A program made the translations under genes and the position numbers. Below the pieces are notes generated by a model. That model was not told where the DNA came from. It did no database searches and saw only the letters and a program-made list of their open reading frames with translations. From NCBI GenBank assembly GCA_024195585.1, contig SWBL01000202.1, positions 1 through 64,000 on the forward strand: DNA of 64,000 nt, written 5' to 3'. Position 1 is the first letter of the stretch, and each line of letters begins with the position of its first letter. Origin of the DNA: Aureobasidium sp. EXF-3400. Taxonomy: Eukaryota > Ascomycota > Dothideomycetes > Dothideales > Saccotheciaceae. Shown one piece after another: positions 43,912-55,752 of the stretch.

Positions 43912-46721
43912 TTAGACAACAATTCTGTCCAGCGAGTACTTGCCGACACGCATAGACAGCTCCTTACCACGAAGACCCCTACTCTTCTCGACTTGGCCAG
44001 TGCTTGTCATGCGCATCTTGTCGGCAGGTCCTTGGGCCTTGTAACCAAGAGGAAGGATAGGGTCGACGGCAAGAGGAGTTTCTTCGAAACCGGGCGTCTT
44101 GATAGGATCGACCTTCTTGATCGTCGTCTGTTTCTGCGAAGCACGAGTCGTGTTGCTGAAGCGCTCAAAGTCATTCAAGAAGACACCGAAGCTGCATGCC
44201 TCGATACATGTCTCCAAAGCAGCACTGGTTTCGGCGACAAGAGTTTCCAGCATGTTATCGGTCTGGAGGTCTGGGTCTCCGCTGAGTCCTACAAGCCAGC
44301 CAGACGTGCCAATGGCGTCGATGGCACAGTTCAGAAGGTTGCTGATAATAGCAATTGAGTGATCACTAGGCGATCCTGCATCTTCAGATCTGGAGGCGAT
44401 CTCATCTTCGGTGTACTTGGATGTCCAGCCACCGTCTGCAAGCTCAATGCGGAGAATCTGGATGAAGAAAACAACCTCGCGGGGCGCAAGGTGAGTACGA
44501 AGTCTCTCGACGATGCTGCGCGAAGGGAATGAGTAAAGGCGGGTGAAAACAGTACGGAATGAGGCGCTTCGGACGCTAAGACCAGTGTCCAGGGCTGACA
44601 GGGCAAACTCGAGATCGGCTTCCGCAGCATCAGTCTCATCCTGAATTGTAGATTCAAGCTCGTTGCCGGATTCATCGCTCTTGCTAGTGATCAGCTTGGC
44701 CACTGCGGCAGGGCTTGGTCCTTGCAGGGACTTCACGAGTGAAGCCAAAGCCACGATGACCTCCTCAATCTCGAGGTAGACCGGCCAGCTTAGCCATTCA
44801 TGCATCACATGCATTTCCGGATCGAGCTCGTTGACTGCCCTCATAATGTCACCAGGACGAACCTTTTGGGCGGTAGACTGAATGGTGCCGGTCTCGCGCA
44901 AAGCTCTCTCGACTGCCATGGCAGACATGTATCCGGTAACAGCGAGCCACCTGAAGATGTTTGCGGCAAAGAAGTTCATCGAGATGGCGCTCTGTTCCTC
45001 GCTCGTGGTCTCGTTCCAAGCAAACATCTTGCTGAGTAGGTAGACTGCTTTGCGCCTCTCGGTCTTCTGAACGAGGAATCGGGAGTCTCTCACAGGCCAC
45101 AGTCTGCTATCTTCCGCGTCCTGCTCCTCAGAGTCCTGAGCTGCCGATTTCTGTTGCTTAGGGGTTGATGACACTTCAAGCTCAGCGGCAAGGAAGCGCT
45201 CAAGGGCTGCTACGTCAGACTCGACAAGTGAGTCGACTGTCTCTTTCCAGCTCTCCCATTCTTGCGAAGATACCTCAGAGTTGGGAGCGGCGACAAGTGC
45301 CTTCTTGGCTCCTTTGCCGAGAGAGTTGATCAGGAGACTGGTGTTAGCTTTCGACTTCTTGTAAGCGGTGGCGGAAAGGTTGATCTGCAGGCCGACAAGA
45401 GCATTTCCAGAAATTGCAACAGCAAGGCCAAGGTCCGAGAAGAAAGTAACAAAGTCGAGAGAGCCCTCGGTAGCGCCATCGGTTCTCTTTCTCTTATCAC
45501 CTGCCGACTCAAGAGGGTCGGATTCGAGGGACAGAGCAGCTTGCAAAGAGCTGTATTTGGTATCATAGATGGCACACGAGGCGGATTCGGCAGCAAGAAC
45601 CAGCGCGGCTGAGATGCGAACAAAGCTTTGATGGGCTTGGGTATGAGGCGTGAGAACGGAGAGAAGGCGGGGAACAGTGCCCGAAAGATCGTATGTAGTG
45701 ATGATACCAGAGAGTAGCTGGTGCAACTTTCCAGCCGAGGATTGTAGAGAGAAGGTGGCCTTTTCAGAAGAAGTGGCTCCAGGGAGCTCGTAGCTGAACA
45801 AGTAACGAAGACCTTGGTGGGCGCTGGTGATCATATCTTTGGACCTTGACGGCAGAGAAAACAGGTTGAAGCGACGAGTATTTTGGTCGTCAACAGTGAC
45901 CAGAGCGAGCAGGGGCACGTTCAGGTCAGATGAATTGTCGAGGCTGACAGCACCTCCGACCAAAGCCAGAGCGTCCTCTCTGCTCTTGAGCAGACCCTTT
46001 CTTGCCGAGGTCACATCGGTGACAGTGGCGTATTCGACCTTGAGAGATGATGGCGTGGCATCCGACTCGGCCATGACGATGGCGCGAGCGGCATCTGCGT
46101 CCCATCTCTTCTGCTGGAGATCACCAGCGATGCATTCAACGCTTCCATCAACGTAGGTAACAGCGATATCCAGAGCAAGGCCGAGCGTTTCATTGTCCGA
46201 GTGCGATGCAAGGGCGTTGATGGCAAAGACAGTGCTCGTCGTGGTGGGCAACTGATAGCTTGTCTTGACTTGCTGATCGGCAGAAAGGTCGGTCGAGTCA
46301 GCGATGGTATCCTCGGTGAAGCAGATGACCTCTGTCTTCTTTCCAGTGGTGTGACCAAGTACGGCATATGTGACTCTCTGAGCGGCCTTGCGACCAGTGA
46401 TCTTGCGGTAGATGGAGCATGGCGCGCAGAGCAGACGGGTCTGGGGAGGAAGAGCATACGATGTTACCAAGCGCGGGTTACGCACCTAGAGCTGTGAGTC
46501 AGTACAATTCCAGGTCTGTAGCCAGCATGCAGAGCGGTATTTACATTGTAGATGGTGATGCTGTCTCCGTCAACACTTGCGACAATTTCAGGACGCTTTC
46601 TCCATTTTTGACCGCGGAGTCCAAATACCGGAGCGGCGAAGGTGGTGCCAACAGTGGAATCAAAGGGTTTCGGTAGAGAGGCGAGGGTGAAGGGAGCCTC
46701 GATGGCAGCTCGGTCGGCCAT
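43912..46721 (-). CDS. UTP8: Utp8-like small-subunit processome protein
   Basis: Matches the Utp8 beta-propeller family, part of the t-UTP complex that couples rDNA transcription with early 18S processing in the nucleolus. Exons 46721-46545 (59 codons) and 46485-43912, with a 59-nt intron (GTAAAT...CTAG, phase 0); 916 residues. The N-terminus is diagnostic: APFTLASLPKPF, GTTFAAPVFGLRGQKWRKRP, EIVASVDGDSITIYN joined to VRNPRLVTSYALPPQTRLLC and APCSIYRK. The middle is propeller-like, then a helical half with WKETVDSLVESDVAALERFL. The end, RGLRGKELSMRVGKYSLDRIVV, is a conserved-looking tail. Family assignment rests on the N-terminal motifs. Its start region is shared with ELG1 (252 bp apart, divergent). 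Confidence 0.8.
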
Positions 46722-46973
46722 TTGTAGAGAGTGTAGGGCGAACGATTCCTATAGGCGACAAGGTCTTGTTCCTTCCTCTTCTGATTCTTGCTTCAGAAAA
46801 AGTTCGGGATGCTTGGCAGGCAGGCGCGACCATCGGACATAGCAGCATCCCGCAAAGGTAAAGTCCGAAATGGGAAAGACGCGCCTTCCCGTTTATAGCG
46901 TCACGACGCGTCTTCCATCGAGAGAGAGCTTGTGTCGAGACTGAATTGTCGACGAACAGCACGCTCTCTTTCC
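46722..46973. promoter_or_regulatory. Divergent promoter, UTP8 / ELG1
   Basis: Compact 252-bp spacer between divergent start codons. Contains ACGACGCGTCTT at about 46902, with the MluI cell-cycle-box-like core ACGCGT, which would fit a replication gene. Function is inferred. Confidence 0.45.
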
Positions 46974-49900
46974 ATGGCTCTCGGCGTCATGAGTGATGGT
47001 CAGAATAAAAGCTTGCATCCTTTCTTTGTGAAGCCTCAAGGTACATATGCACTGTTTCTAATTTGGATTTCACCTGCTCATTCACCCAGCTCCTACGGTC
47101 AAACCGACTCTAGATTCCGAACCCTCCTTACCAGACGATGATGCCTCACCTGGAGCAGAGCCTGGATCTTCGCAGCCCGAACCTTCAATAATATCCGACC
47201 TAAGCAATGGCAGAAAGACTCGTCCCAGGAAGGCCAAACAGAAACCGGACGCTACATCCATCCCCGAGTCCAACGAGTCCACATCTTCCACCACCCGCAA
47301 GCGACGCAAGTTAAGCCTTACCGACCATCTCGTCCTCCCTGATCGTGGCTCCGAAGATATGCTGCCCCAGCCTTCCAGCCCAACCTCTGTTCCTTCCTCG
47401 CATCCTGGAAACAGCCAACCCATCGAGCTACACCAAGACACGGAAAACCACCCCGAGCCCAATTCGATCCATACAGGCATACCAACAACCACCCCGCCCA
47501 AGAAGATGTTGAAGCTGAGCACTGGCGGTACTCTAATCTCCCCTTCGTCCAAATCATTGCCAGCCAAGGAAGATGCGCAAACCAAGAAGCCCGCGAAGCG
47601 AGGAAGACCCAAGAAAGAGAAGCAGAAGCTACTTGTGATATTGCATTATCCTGCCAATGATGCTCTGGGACATCGGATAAACCGTATAATGGACGGCTCC
47701 GAGACCTTCAAGATATCGAAACCTGCCTCTATGGCTCCGCCACCTAAGCCCAAGGCCCCAAAGTTCGATCCCTCTAAACCGACACATCCTTTCTTCTCCG
47801 GAAAACCGAAAGACGCCGTGCCAACCTCCGCCGCTTCTGTGAAAGGTCCTGTCGATCCGAGGATCAGCCACATTCTGAGCCCACGAAGACCTTCTGCTGT
47901 GACCCCTGGCAAATTACGCGCTCAAGCACGAGAGAATGGCTCGAAAAATATGGACAGTTCTTCTGGTTTCCCGCAGTTCGGTGCAAACAAAGATAGAAAT
48001 ATCATCAAGCAACCAGGCATGGTCGAAGCCCCGTTCCCGCCAAGAGGACATGCCCATGTTCGTGGAGACTTTTACTACCACACGAGTCGACCATTGAAAG
48101 ATGCTTCCGCCGACGTGCCTCGCTCGACGCGCAAGATGAAATATAAGATACCACTTCTGGATCCATCCGAGAGTAGTCTGACCCGTGTAGAGAGCGATCT
48201 TGACTTTCGTCAAAAAGACATACCGAGATCCGATGGGTTTTACAATCCTCCATCTTCACTACGCGTCCCGTCTCGACATCTCGTTCCTGGTTTACGTGCT
48301 CAGAAATGGATTAGCAATGAACTTCATGCTCAGCCATTGACGGACGAACTTCAGTCTACACCTGGAAACCATCGCTACTACGTCCATCCAGCATGCGAAA
48401 GTCTCTATCTTGGGTTACCAAGTGTACTTACACCGTATGACCATGGAAAGTCGGAAGTGCAAGCCTGGGCTCAGAAGTACTCACCCCAATGCGCAAGTCA
48501 GGTATTGCAGCTGGGAAGGGAGGCGACGTATCTGAGAGAGTGGATGAAGGCTCTTACCATCAACACAGTCGAGACAGCTGGGTCACAAATCCCTAAGCAC
48601 GACAAATCAAGTCGCGAACGAGGTCCCAAGAAGAAACGTCGCAAGAAGGCCGCTGGACTAGATGATTTCATTGTTAACGATGATGATATCTTCAATGATC
48701 CTGATGAACTCATGGAATTGGACGACCCGTCGCTGTTACGTCCAGGGCAAACTCCGTCTCTAGTACGAAACACTGATTTCAAGAATCAGTCAAACCGCTC
48801 AAAAATTGCCAACTCGGTCATCGTGAGTGGACCTTCTGGTTGTGGAAAAACTGCTATGATACACGCCGCAGCGAAAGAACTTGGCTTCGAGATATTCGAA
48901 ATCAACCCTGGTTCACGCCGAAGTGGTAAAGATGTTCTCGACAGGATTGGAAACATGGTAGAGAATCATTTGGTACAGAATCGATCTCTCGATGCTGGCA
49001 ATACCTCTGCTGATGAAGACGCCGGCCGTCTGTCTGATGCCTTTAACAAGGACCTCGAATCCGGTAGGCAAGGTACCATGAAATCTTTCTTCACGTCCAC
49101 ACCAAAGTCAGCGGCCCAACCAAAAAAGGAGCATAAGCCGAAAATTAATGTCGAACAAGTACAGAAAGTCTTGTCATCTTCGAAGCCATCACGAGGACAG
49201 AAACAATCACTGATCCTACTCGAGGAAGTCGATATCATGTTTGAGGAAGACAAGAACTTCTGGACCACGATCTTCACAATCCTGGAGAGTTCAAAACGTC
49301 CTGTCATTATGACTTGCAATGATGAAGATCTTGTGCCTCTTCCAGCCATCACATGTCAAGCACTGCTTCGATTGTCTGCTCCACCTGCGGACATTGCCAT
49401 AGACTACATGCTGTTGATGGCGGCTCAGGAGGGCCACCTGCTACACCGAGATGCAGTATCGACACTCTACAATGCGAAACATCATGATCTGCGCGCGAGT
49501 ATTGCCGAGCTACAGTTGTGGTGTCAAAAGGGAGTTGGCGACCCTCGAGGTGGACTAAGTTGGATCTTTCCTAGGTGGCCAGCTGGTAGCGGGCTCGATG
49601 AATATGGTCAGCCCATCAGAGTGTTCAGTGAGAATACGTACCAGGCAGGTATGGGCTTTGTTGCTCATGAAACAAGCTCCCCCTCAGAAGGTACAAAGGA
49701 CGATGAACTCCTCAAGGAGACTTGGGAAGGCTGGAATATTGATCCACGCGACGAGCTGTTTGCTGGAGTCACAAGCACAGCTCCAGCCTTGGAAAAGCTG
49801 AATCCTCAGTCACGCATGGCTGCGTTGAAGCAGTACTCGGACCTTTCCGACAGCCTCAGCGACATGGATGTCTTCTGTCAAGTTGGCCTGCCCGGCAAAG

Positions 49901-50595
49901 AGAACCACAAAACAGATACTACCCAGCCCGAGCTACCTCCAAAGACACGCGCGAGTTATATCAACGGCATGGCGCTCCTTCAGACACCGGAAGTTGTTGA
50001 CTATAGTACCCTTGATACCCAGCTAGCGGTCTCTGGTTCACGTCTTGTACGCAGTGTTTTCTCCAACCTGGTCAACCAACCTACGCCAAGTCTGACAGGA
50101 CGCGTAATTGAAACACACTCTCCAGGCAACAGAGTATCTCCTCTTACTCGCGGAGACATTTCGACCGCCTTCGACACGATAGCTACTATGATGACCACCC
50201 CAACCCCTGGTCCACCCAGTCTGGCCTACTCAGTGTTCGACGGCCCACTCAAAACCGTAGTCGCCGATGTCGCGCCGTATGTCCGCTCCATTGCAGCATT
50301 CGACCTGGCTCTGGAAACACGCAGGGGCATGCTGCAGGGTAGCAGTCAAGGATCGACAGGTGGAAGTGGTGCTGGAATCAAACGAGCTCGAACGACTCGA
50401 GCTGCTCGCAGTGCGCTGGAAGGCGGACAACGCCAATTGACCCGCCGGGAACGCTGGTTTGATCCAGCTTTCGACCTTGCTCTTGCTTTGCGAACTGCTG
50501 GCGACTGGCCTCGTGTGGAAAGTGAAATCGCAGAAGCTCGACTGCATAGCCCTGGGTTTGATGGTTTCATACATATGGGGTCGTTCGATGCTTGA
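46974..50595 (+). CDS. ELG1: Elg1/ATAD5-type RFC-like protein (PCNA unloader)
   Basis: Large subunit of the alternative RFC complex that unloads PCNA after replication. Exons 46974-47040 and 47090-50595 around a 49-nt intron (GTACAT...CCCAG, phase 1); 1190 residues. The first exon encodes MALGVMSDGQNKSLHPFFVK, where NKSLHPFF (residues 11-18) looks like a degenerate PCNA-binding PIP box. A second HPFF occurs at 255-258 (SKPTHPFFSGK). An AT-hook-like KRGRPKK lies near 192-198. The AAA+ domain has Walker A GPSGCGKT at 603-610 and Walker B LILLEEVD at ~730-737 with Glu-Glu-Val-Asp in place of DExD. VIMTCNDEDL provides sensor 1. A basic RGPKKKRRKKAAG precedes the AAA+ domain. The C-terminal region (RRERWFDPAFDLALALRTAG) is typical of fungal Elg1. 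Confidence 0.9.
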
Positions 50596-51140
50596 TGCTG
50601 GCTATCTCTAATACAGTTTCTTGCTCTCTAGCTTAGCTGCTATCGTTCTGTGAGACTGAATGCTGAGACTTTCTTCTCGATGTATATGTATATAGCTTCT
50701 GAGAATAGCTGCTAAGCCGCTACCAATAATAATAGCTGCAGACTAGCTCCGTCTAATACTTTCAAGTTGTTTGGTTTTCTGTATCTGTGCGGAGCGTGAT
50801 CAAGACATGTTTCACTAATGATCGATGGTCAGACTTCGTGATTGAAGAGACTAGAGAGAGCCGAGGAAACCACGACTGTATACGGAGATCACTTTCCCTT
50901 AGACTCGTGAGTATAGTTCTCTCAAATGTGGGCAACTAGGCCAAATGACTGTAAAAATGCACAATACGTTCCTAAATAAAGTCATATCCAAGGAGAGATG
51001 ATGTTTCAAGGTGTCTCAATGGCCAAGCTCATGTTCACAAAGGTATTGTGCATTCGGATAGTATATGTAACTACCATTCGTTGCCGTTGGAAAGGGCATG
51101 ATCAGCAAACAACATCCATCAACCCGACTTCCCTGCTCTC
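50596..51140. other. Convergent intergenic region holding repeat copy C
   Basis: Between ELG1 and the convergent membrane-protein gene. The only structure I can define is the inverted-repeat element at 50955-51055. Confidence 0.5.
50955..51055 (+). repeat. Dispersed inverted-repeat element, copy C (divergent)
   Basis: 101-bp segment opening AAATGCACAATACGTTCC and closing with the reverse complement of GAATGCACAATACCTTT. The same end motif and spacing as copies A (103 bp) and B (101 bp), but the interior is diverged. It lies between two convergent genes, ending about 85 bp beyond the minus-strand gene's stop codon. Confidence 0.65.
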
Positions 51141-52031
51141 CTAGACCTGTGCTTCCTCCGTGTCGATTTTCGAGTACCCGGCCAAGGGGGTGGACTCTCG
51201 ACCTGCATACATCCTGGCTAGCCACGCAGAGTATCCAATAAGACGTGCGCCAGGGAGAACACCAAGTTCCGCGATGAGAATCTGATACACCCAGTACTTG
51301 CCTCTCAAGAAGTGGAACTGCAGCTCAAGAGGGACCATGACGCACAGCACAATACCGACACCAGTGATGGCACCAATAGTGATGAGAACCCTGGCCTTAG
51401 GGTTCCCTTTAGAGCGAGGTTCGAAGTCGTGCACGATGCTCTCGATGAGATAGAAGACGTCCATGAAGAGCAGCACGATAAGACTTAGAGCCCATCCTGC
51501 GAATGGGAAAGGATTCAGTTCCCAAAGTGAGTCAGGGGGAGAATTCTGCAGGTCGAGCCATAACATCAAGTTTACCAGTCTGTATGCGCCGACTTTCCAG
51601 AGCCATTCTTCTTTGTCGTTCATTGCATTGCCCAAGAATCTGGCGGTGATGTAGGCTCCAGGAAGTGCGAGGACTTGTACCCAGAAGAGCTGATAGAAGA
51701 ACATCTTTTCATCTATCCAGTGCGTGAGGGCGGCAACAATGACTGCCCCCAGCATACCCATCAGGGCACCGATACAAGTCCGATAATCTCCTTTGATGTG
51801 GTCGTCAGGTAGTAGAGTCTTGCCGAGAGCATCGAGAGATATTCTGAGTAGGATATAACACGCGATAAGAAGAGAGACACTGCTAATCCAGTGGGCGGTC
51901 ATGTCAAAGTAGTTATCGGGTATGCCACCGAAATCGAGCCATATCAGGAGTACAGTTACCAGAGCATATGCTAATCCATACGTTATGAGGTCGTCTTTGG
52001 CGTCCATCCGCTGCGAAGTTGAGGCTGCCAT
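51141..52031 (-). CDS. Multi-span membrane protein, unknown
   Basis: Intronless, 296 residues from a clean ATG (MAASTSQRMDAKDD). About seven hydrophobic segments: YGLAYALVTVLLIWLDF; WISSVSLLIACYILLRI; CIGALMGMLGAVIVAALTHW; LFWVQVLALPGAYITARF; AGWALSLIVLLFMDVFYLI; VLITIGAITGVGIVLCVMVP; and a weaker YQILIAELGVLPGARLIGY. A conserved-looking WLWKVGAYRLVNLMLWLDLQ lies between segments. I recognise no transporter or receptor family. It resembles orphan fungal membrane proteins and I give no function. Confidence 0.7.
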   Translation of the reverse strand: MAASTSQRMDAKDDLITYGLAYALVTVLLIWLDFGGIPDNYFDMTAHWISSVSLLIACYILLRISLDALGKTLLPDDHIKGDYRTCIGALMGMLGAVIVAALTHWIDEKMFFYQLFWVQVLALPGAYITARFLGNAMNDKEEWLWKVGAYRLVNLMLWLDLQNSPPDSLWELNPFPFAGWALSLIVLLFMDVFYLIESIVHDFEPRSKGNPKARVLITIGAITGVGIVLCVMVPLELQFHFLRGKYWVYQILIAELGVLPGARLIGYSAWLARMYAGRESTPLAGYSKIDTEEAQV

Positions 52032-52893
52032 GATGAGGGGGTGCTATTAGAGAAGAATAGTTTACGCGGGACGCGTCTAGTTATTGTATTTGACAAGAAG
52101 CAGAGAACAGTGTGCGTCACATGAGCTACGACTTCGTAGCCAATAGTTGAAATCTTGGTCAGGGGCTGAGCGAGATAAAGCATGTAGCCAGAACTCTATA
52201 CCAGAAACTATCATCACGAGACACTCGCAACTATCCGAATGCACAGTGTCTTTTTAAACACAACGATTGCCATAGAGATACCTCGAAACAACCTATCTCC
52301 GTGGGCGTCACTCTGTTTTGTTGAGTATCGTGGATTTTTATAGCAAATTTGTACTATCCTTTCGCATACAAGAGAGACTCACGTACGTAAACACCGAACA
52401 AACAAAGAATCGGCAAAACAGAAACCCTCCTAGCTGCCGTATTGCTAGGAGGGGAAGAGAAAAGTATTCTACCTTTTCGTCATTATTGTTGTCGTGCGAG
52501 GATTACTGGGACCCCTCATGGCATAAAGAAGTTGGCGATGAGGAGAGTCGAACCGGTGGACACCGGCTAACTACATGGGAGACACGAGCTACGACCACTG
52601 CGCCATTCCACCAGTTCGACAAGTGAAATGCCATCTTGCCTTACCATAATGCCTTAGTGAGGCTGGTCGTTCCTGCCACTTGCAAGTGAGGAAGAATCAC
52701 GATCACATCAGAATTGCTACTATGCGTTGACTTATGTAATGCCTTGTTCAGAGCCCTACAATTACAACAAACCTACAACGTTGTGAAATACAACTTGTCA
52801 TCTCAACAACCGTGAGCCATCCATCAACGACAATGCCCTCGTCTTACTGGCGCTCCTCCTCGGTCATTCAGCTTTTGAGGATCCGATGTTCCC
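52032..52893. other. Intergenic with a tRNA-like segment
   Basis: 862 bp between two minus-strand genes. Apart from the tRNA-like stretch at 52534-52612, nothing is recognised. Confidence 0.45.
52534..52612 (-). other. tRNA-like segment, probably decayed
   Basis: On the minus strand, TGGCGCAGTGG resembles box A and GGTTCGACTCT, 46 bases later, resembles box B, at tRNA-like spacing. However the T-stem pairs poorly, the D-stem is weak and the acceptor ends pair only partly (GGTGG with 3' CGCC-type bases). Possible decayed tRNA or other Pol III-derived relic; an intron-containing tRNA with unusual pairing is not excluded. Confidence 0.3.
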
Positions 52894-53677
52894 TCAGCAG
52901 TCAATCTTCTTCAGAACATTGATCGTAGTCACCGAAGCATCCTCATAGCTCCCAGCAGCCCAAGTGGACTCCACAGCCGTGTAAGTAGTGCTCATCGGCT
53001 CGAACGAGATTCCAGTTGTGGTTGTAAGATCAGAGCTCATCATGCTTCCACTGCTCTCCGGAGCATAGCTGAACATGACAGTAGAAGAGGCAGGCTGAGC
53101 GAGATCATCAGTAATGATACCAGCAGCGCCGGAACCATCGCTCAGTGGATCGGAAGTACTGAGTGGGGCGTATGAGAAACTGTAGCTTGGCTGGGAAGCA
53201 TTGAAGCCGCAGACACCGAAGTTGGGCATGCAGTTTGTGCCACAGTAGCTGGCGTTTGTACCGCAGTATCCGTAGCCACTGCACTTTTGGTCAGTCGAGA
53301 TGTAAAACGCCCATGCGATGGTGGTTCTCTTACCTGCAGCAGAGGCTAGAGGGGCAAAAACCGACTCCAGGACCACAGGCGCCGAGACTGCTGTTCGTGT
53401 TGTTGTTGCTTGAGGTAGGCGACGGAGATAGGGTTGGATGAATGGCAAGAGTCATGCTTGTGGTTTGATTGCAGAAGAAGGCGGTGGGGCTGATTGTGTT
53501 GTTGACGACAGAAGGCGAGAACGTAGGATGGAGATCGATGGTGATGCTAGGGAAGTCGATTGAGTAAGGCATGGCTACGCTCAAGCCAGCGGCCAGGGCA
53601 ATAGAGACGAACTGTGTTCCGGATGTTAGTATGTATAACGAGGATAACTGCAATGCAGAACTTACAGGGCTATACAT
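52894..53677 (-). CDS. Secreted chitin-binding protein (CBM18, hevein-like)
   Basis: Three exons: 53677-53666 (MYSP), 53611-53334 and 53278-52894; 224 residues. Intron 1 is 54 nt (GTAAGT, TACTAAC branch, ACACAG), stop-free and divisible by three. Intron 2 is 55 nt (GTAAGA...GTGCAG). Spliced, the N-terminus MYSPFVSIALAAGLSVA is a good signal peptide. A Ser/Thr/Asn-rich stretch with likely glycosylation follows, then one hevein domain: cysteines 83, 90, 95, 96, 102, 109, 113 and 119 in CGPGVGFCPSSLCCSGYGYC and GTNASYCGTNC, with the aromatic binding residues Y99, Y101 and Y108 in place. The rest is Ser/Thr-rich and ends in a lone Cys. Expected at or outside the cell wall, binding chitin; CBM18 proteins can also shield fungal walls, which is inference here. 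Confidence 0.88.
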
Positions 53678-55752
53678 GTTTGTATAGACTGGCTGTTCGG
53701 GTGGCTGGTGTGTAAGGATGTTTGTTGTTGCAATCGAAAGTAGAGATTTGGAGATTTTGATGTTGATAAACAACACCATGCGCTGTCTCGGTGCTGGGCG
53801 TCGAGACACTTTATGCTCTTTCACACTTGATGGAAGACACCAACTCGATCTTGGAAGAGTGGCATGTGTTTGCGTATTTGACTTATCTCTTGCTTTGCAT
53901 TCTACTCGTCTTGCGCTGTTCTCCAAGACATGCTGTTACATTTCTATTCCCATGCTCAGACAGCAAGTAACAGGCCTCTCGATCTTGCCATGATCCCACC
54001 TATATTTCTTTCTTCGTTAAGATAATTGAACAGGCCAGGAAGCGAAGCTGCTGAGCCACGATGATGATTTTAGTTTGTCATAAGATCAGGAGCGCAGGTC
54101 ACCCTGACCGTAATTTCTGATCGTTCTTTCCAATGTTTTGTTCCTTGTTTTTGAGATGAACGCCTTTCCTTGAAGAGAGACAGTGACCCAGTCATCATTG
54201 TATCGAGTCAGAGGATGTGCGACAGGTGAGATCTCGATCAAATATTTTTTTCTTTCTCGAAGACATAATTGAGATTTGAGAATTGAAGAGGAAAGACGCC
54301 ATGTGAAAAAGTGGCGTTGACAAGACATGTGATCTACCTTTTCTTGCCATGACCAAGGGCTTTTTCTTTCGACGGCGTTATTACTTATGCTAGGAGTGCT
54401 GTCGAGTATCGAGAAGATAGAAGTGTTGTGTTGTGAGAGTGGCCAAAAGATAGAGACCTGTTTTCGACGAGATCTGATTGATGATGCGGCTCCACGGGCA
54501 TCGGCTGGACAGTACTCAGGTACAAAGCACGGCAGATTATGCATGAATCTTAAGTGTGACGTTGGAAGCATGACGAATGGCAGTTCAACGGGTATAACAG
54601 TACGAGATGGAAGCTTGGGAAAGTTTTGGCAGCAATGATGGGTAAGCGTTATACAGGGGGAAAGGAGACAAGTAAAATTGTTTGTTGATGCTGCACATTT
54701 TCGTAGGGGTCGAGCACATCGAGGGTCCGTCTTGCGCAAACACGGGTTCCTTCACCGCCTTTGTCATGTTTTTTGCTGCTACGGAGACGAGCCGCAGATC
54801 TTATACGAGGTGCACAACTTCGGCACATGCTGGGCCAAAGTTCGGAACATGCTTGTCCGGAGGCTCATGCAGCTTTGACCGAGCCAGCCACCAAGTCGAC
54901 AGGGATGTAGAGAGAGAGGCAACACTATGCCTTGGCAGACCCTACCTCCATCTGCGCATGAACAGGTCGCAGTTCTCATAAGGATACGGAGAGGAGCTCC
55001 AGTAATAGGCCGTTATGTCTTGTGGATATGTATGAGAGATAAACAGAACAGAAGTGTTTCGTGAGAGGGCCGATAGCAGTCCGACCGTAACGGCTAAATA
55101 AAGCCAAGGAAGCTTAAGTAGGATTTAGACAAAGTTTAGTAGAATTTGGGCAGATCAGAGCCGAGTCAGGCAAGGTAGAGAGAGTTTTTGAAACATGGTC
55201 GACAGCCCTTGATACAGGAACCAGCGAGGTCAGAGAAGAGGTCACACGGCATTGATGGGTTTGGAGAGGGTGAAATGCAGAGGGAAGCTGCAGGATAAAC
55301 AGCATAGGTATGTGAAAGGCAACAGGTGACCAGGCTGGCCGGGTCAGTGGTGGACGGGGCCGCGATTGTGATTGCTGTCGGTATCCCAACCCCATCCAGC
55401 CCACCCCGGTCCCAGACATAGCGCCATCCTTGGTTTTCTGCGCCTCTCTCGGGCTTTCTGCTCAGCTGCCCTGTGATTTCCTCTTCTTTCCCATCTCTCC
55501 CTTTGCACACCAACGCACTCCACACAATCTTTAATCAACAGTCAATCGGGCGAGACATTGATCCCAGCGAACGCCGTTTTACATCCAGAATCGATATAGA
55601 AATCAAAACAACGGTCCTAAGCCACCCTTCGTTCCCCTTGGCACCGTCTTCCGGCCTTACTGGATATTATCTTCTTTCGCTGCCCTCTTTGGAAACACAC
55701 ACACCTTCATATCCTAAGCTAGACTCACCAGCAGGACTTTCACAATAACAAG
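53678..55752. other. Divergent gene-poor region
   Basis: 2 kb of upstream sequence for the CBM18 and KRE1-like genes. A minus-strand frame at 54086-54739 is open for 217 codons but has no codon bias or family support. 55.4-55.75 kb is CT-rich leader sequence. Confidence 0.45.

Noticed and set aside
54086..54739. 217-codon minus-strand frame
   Set aside because: No codon bias, no domain, unusual Cys/His-rich composition without pattern, and no promoter-like leader; most likely chance.
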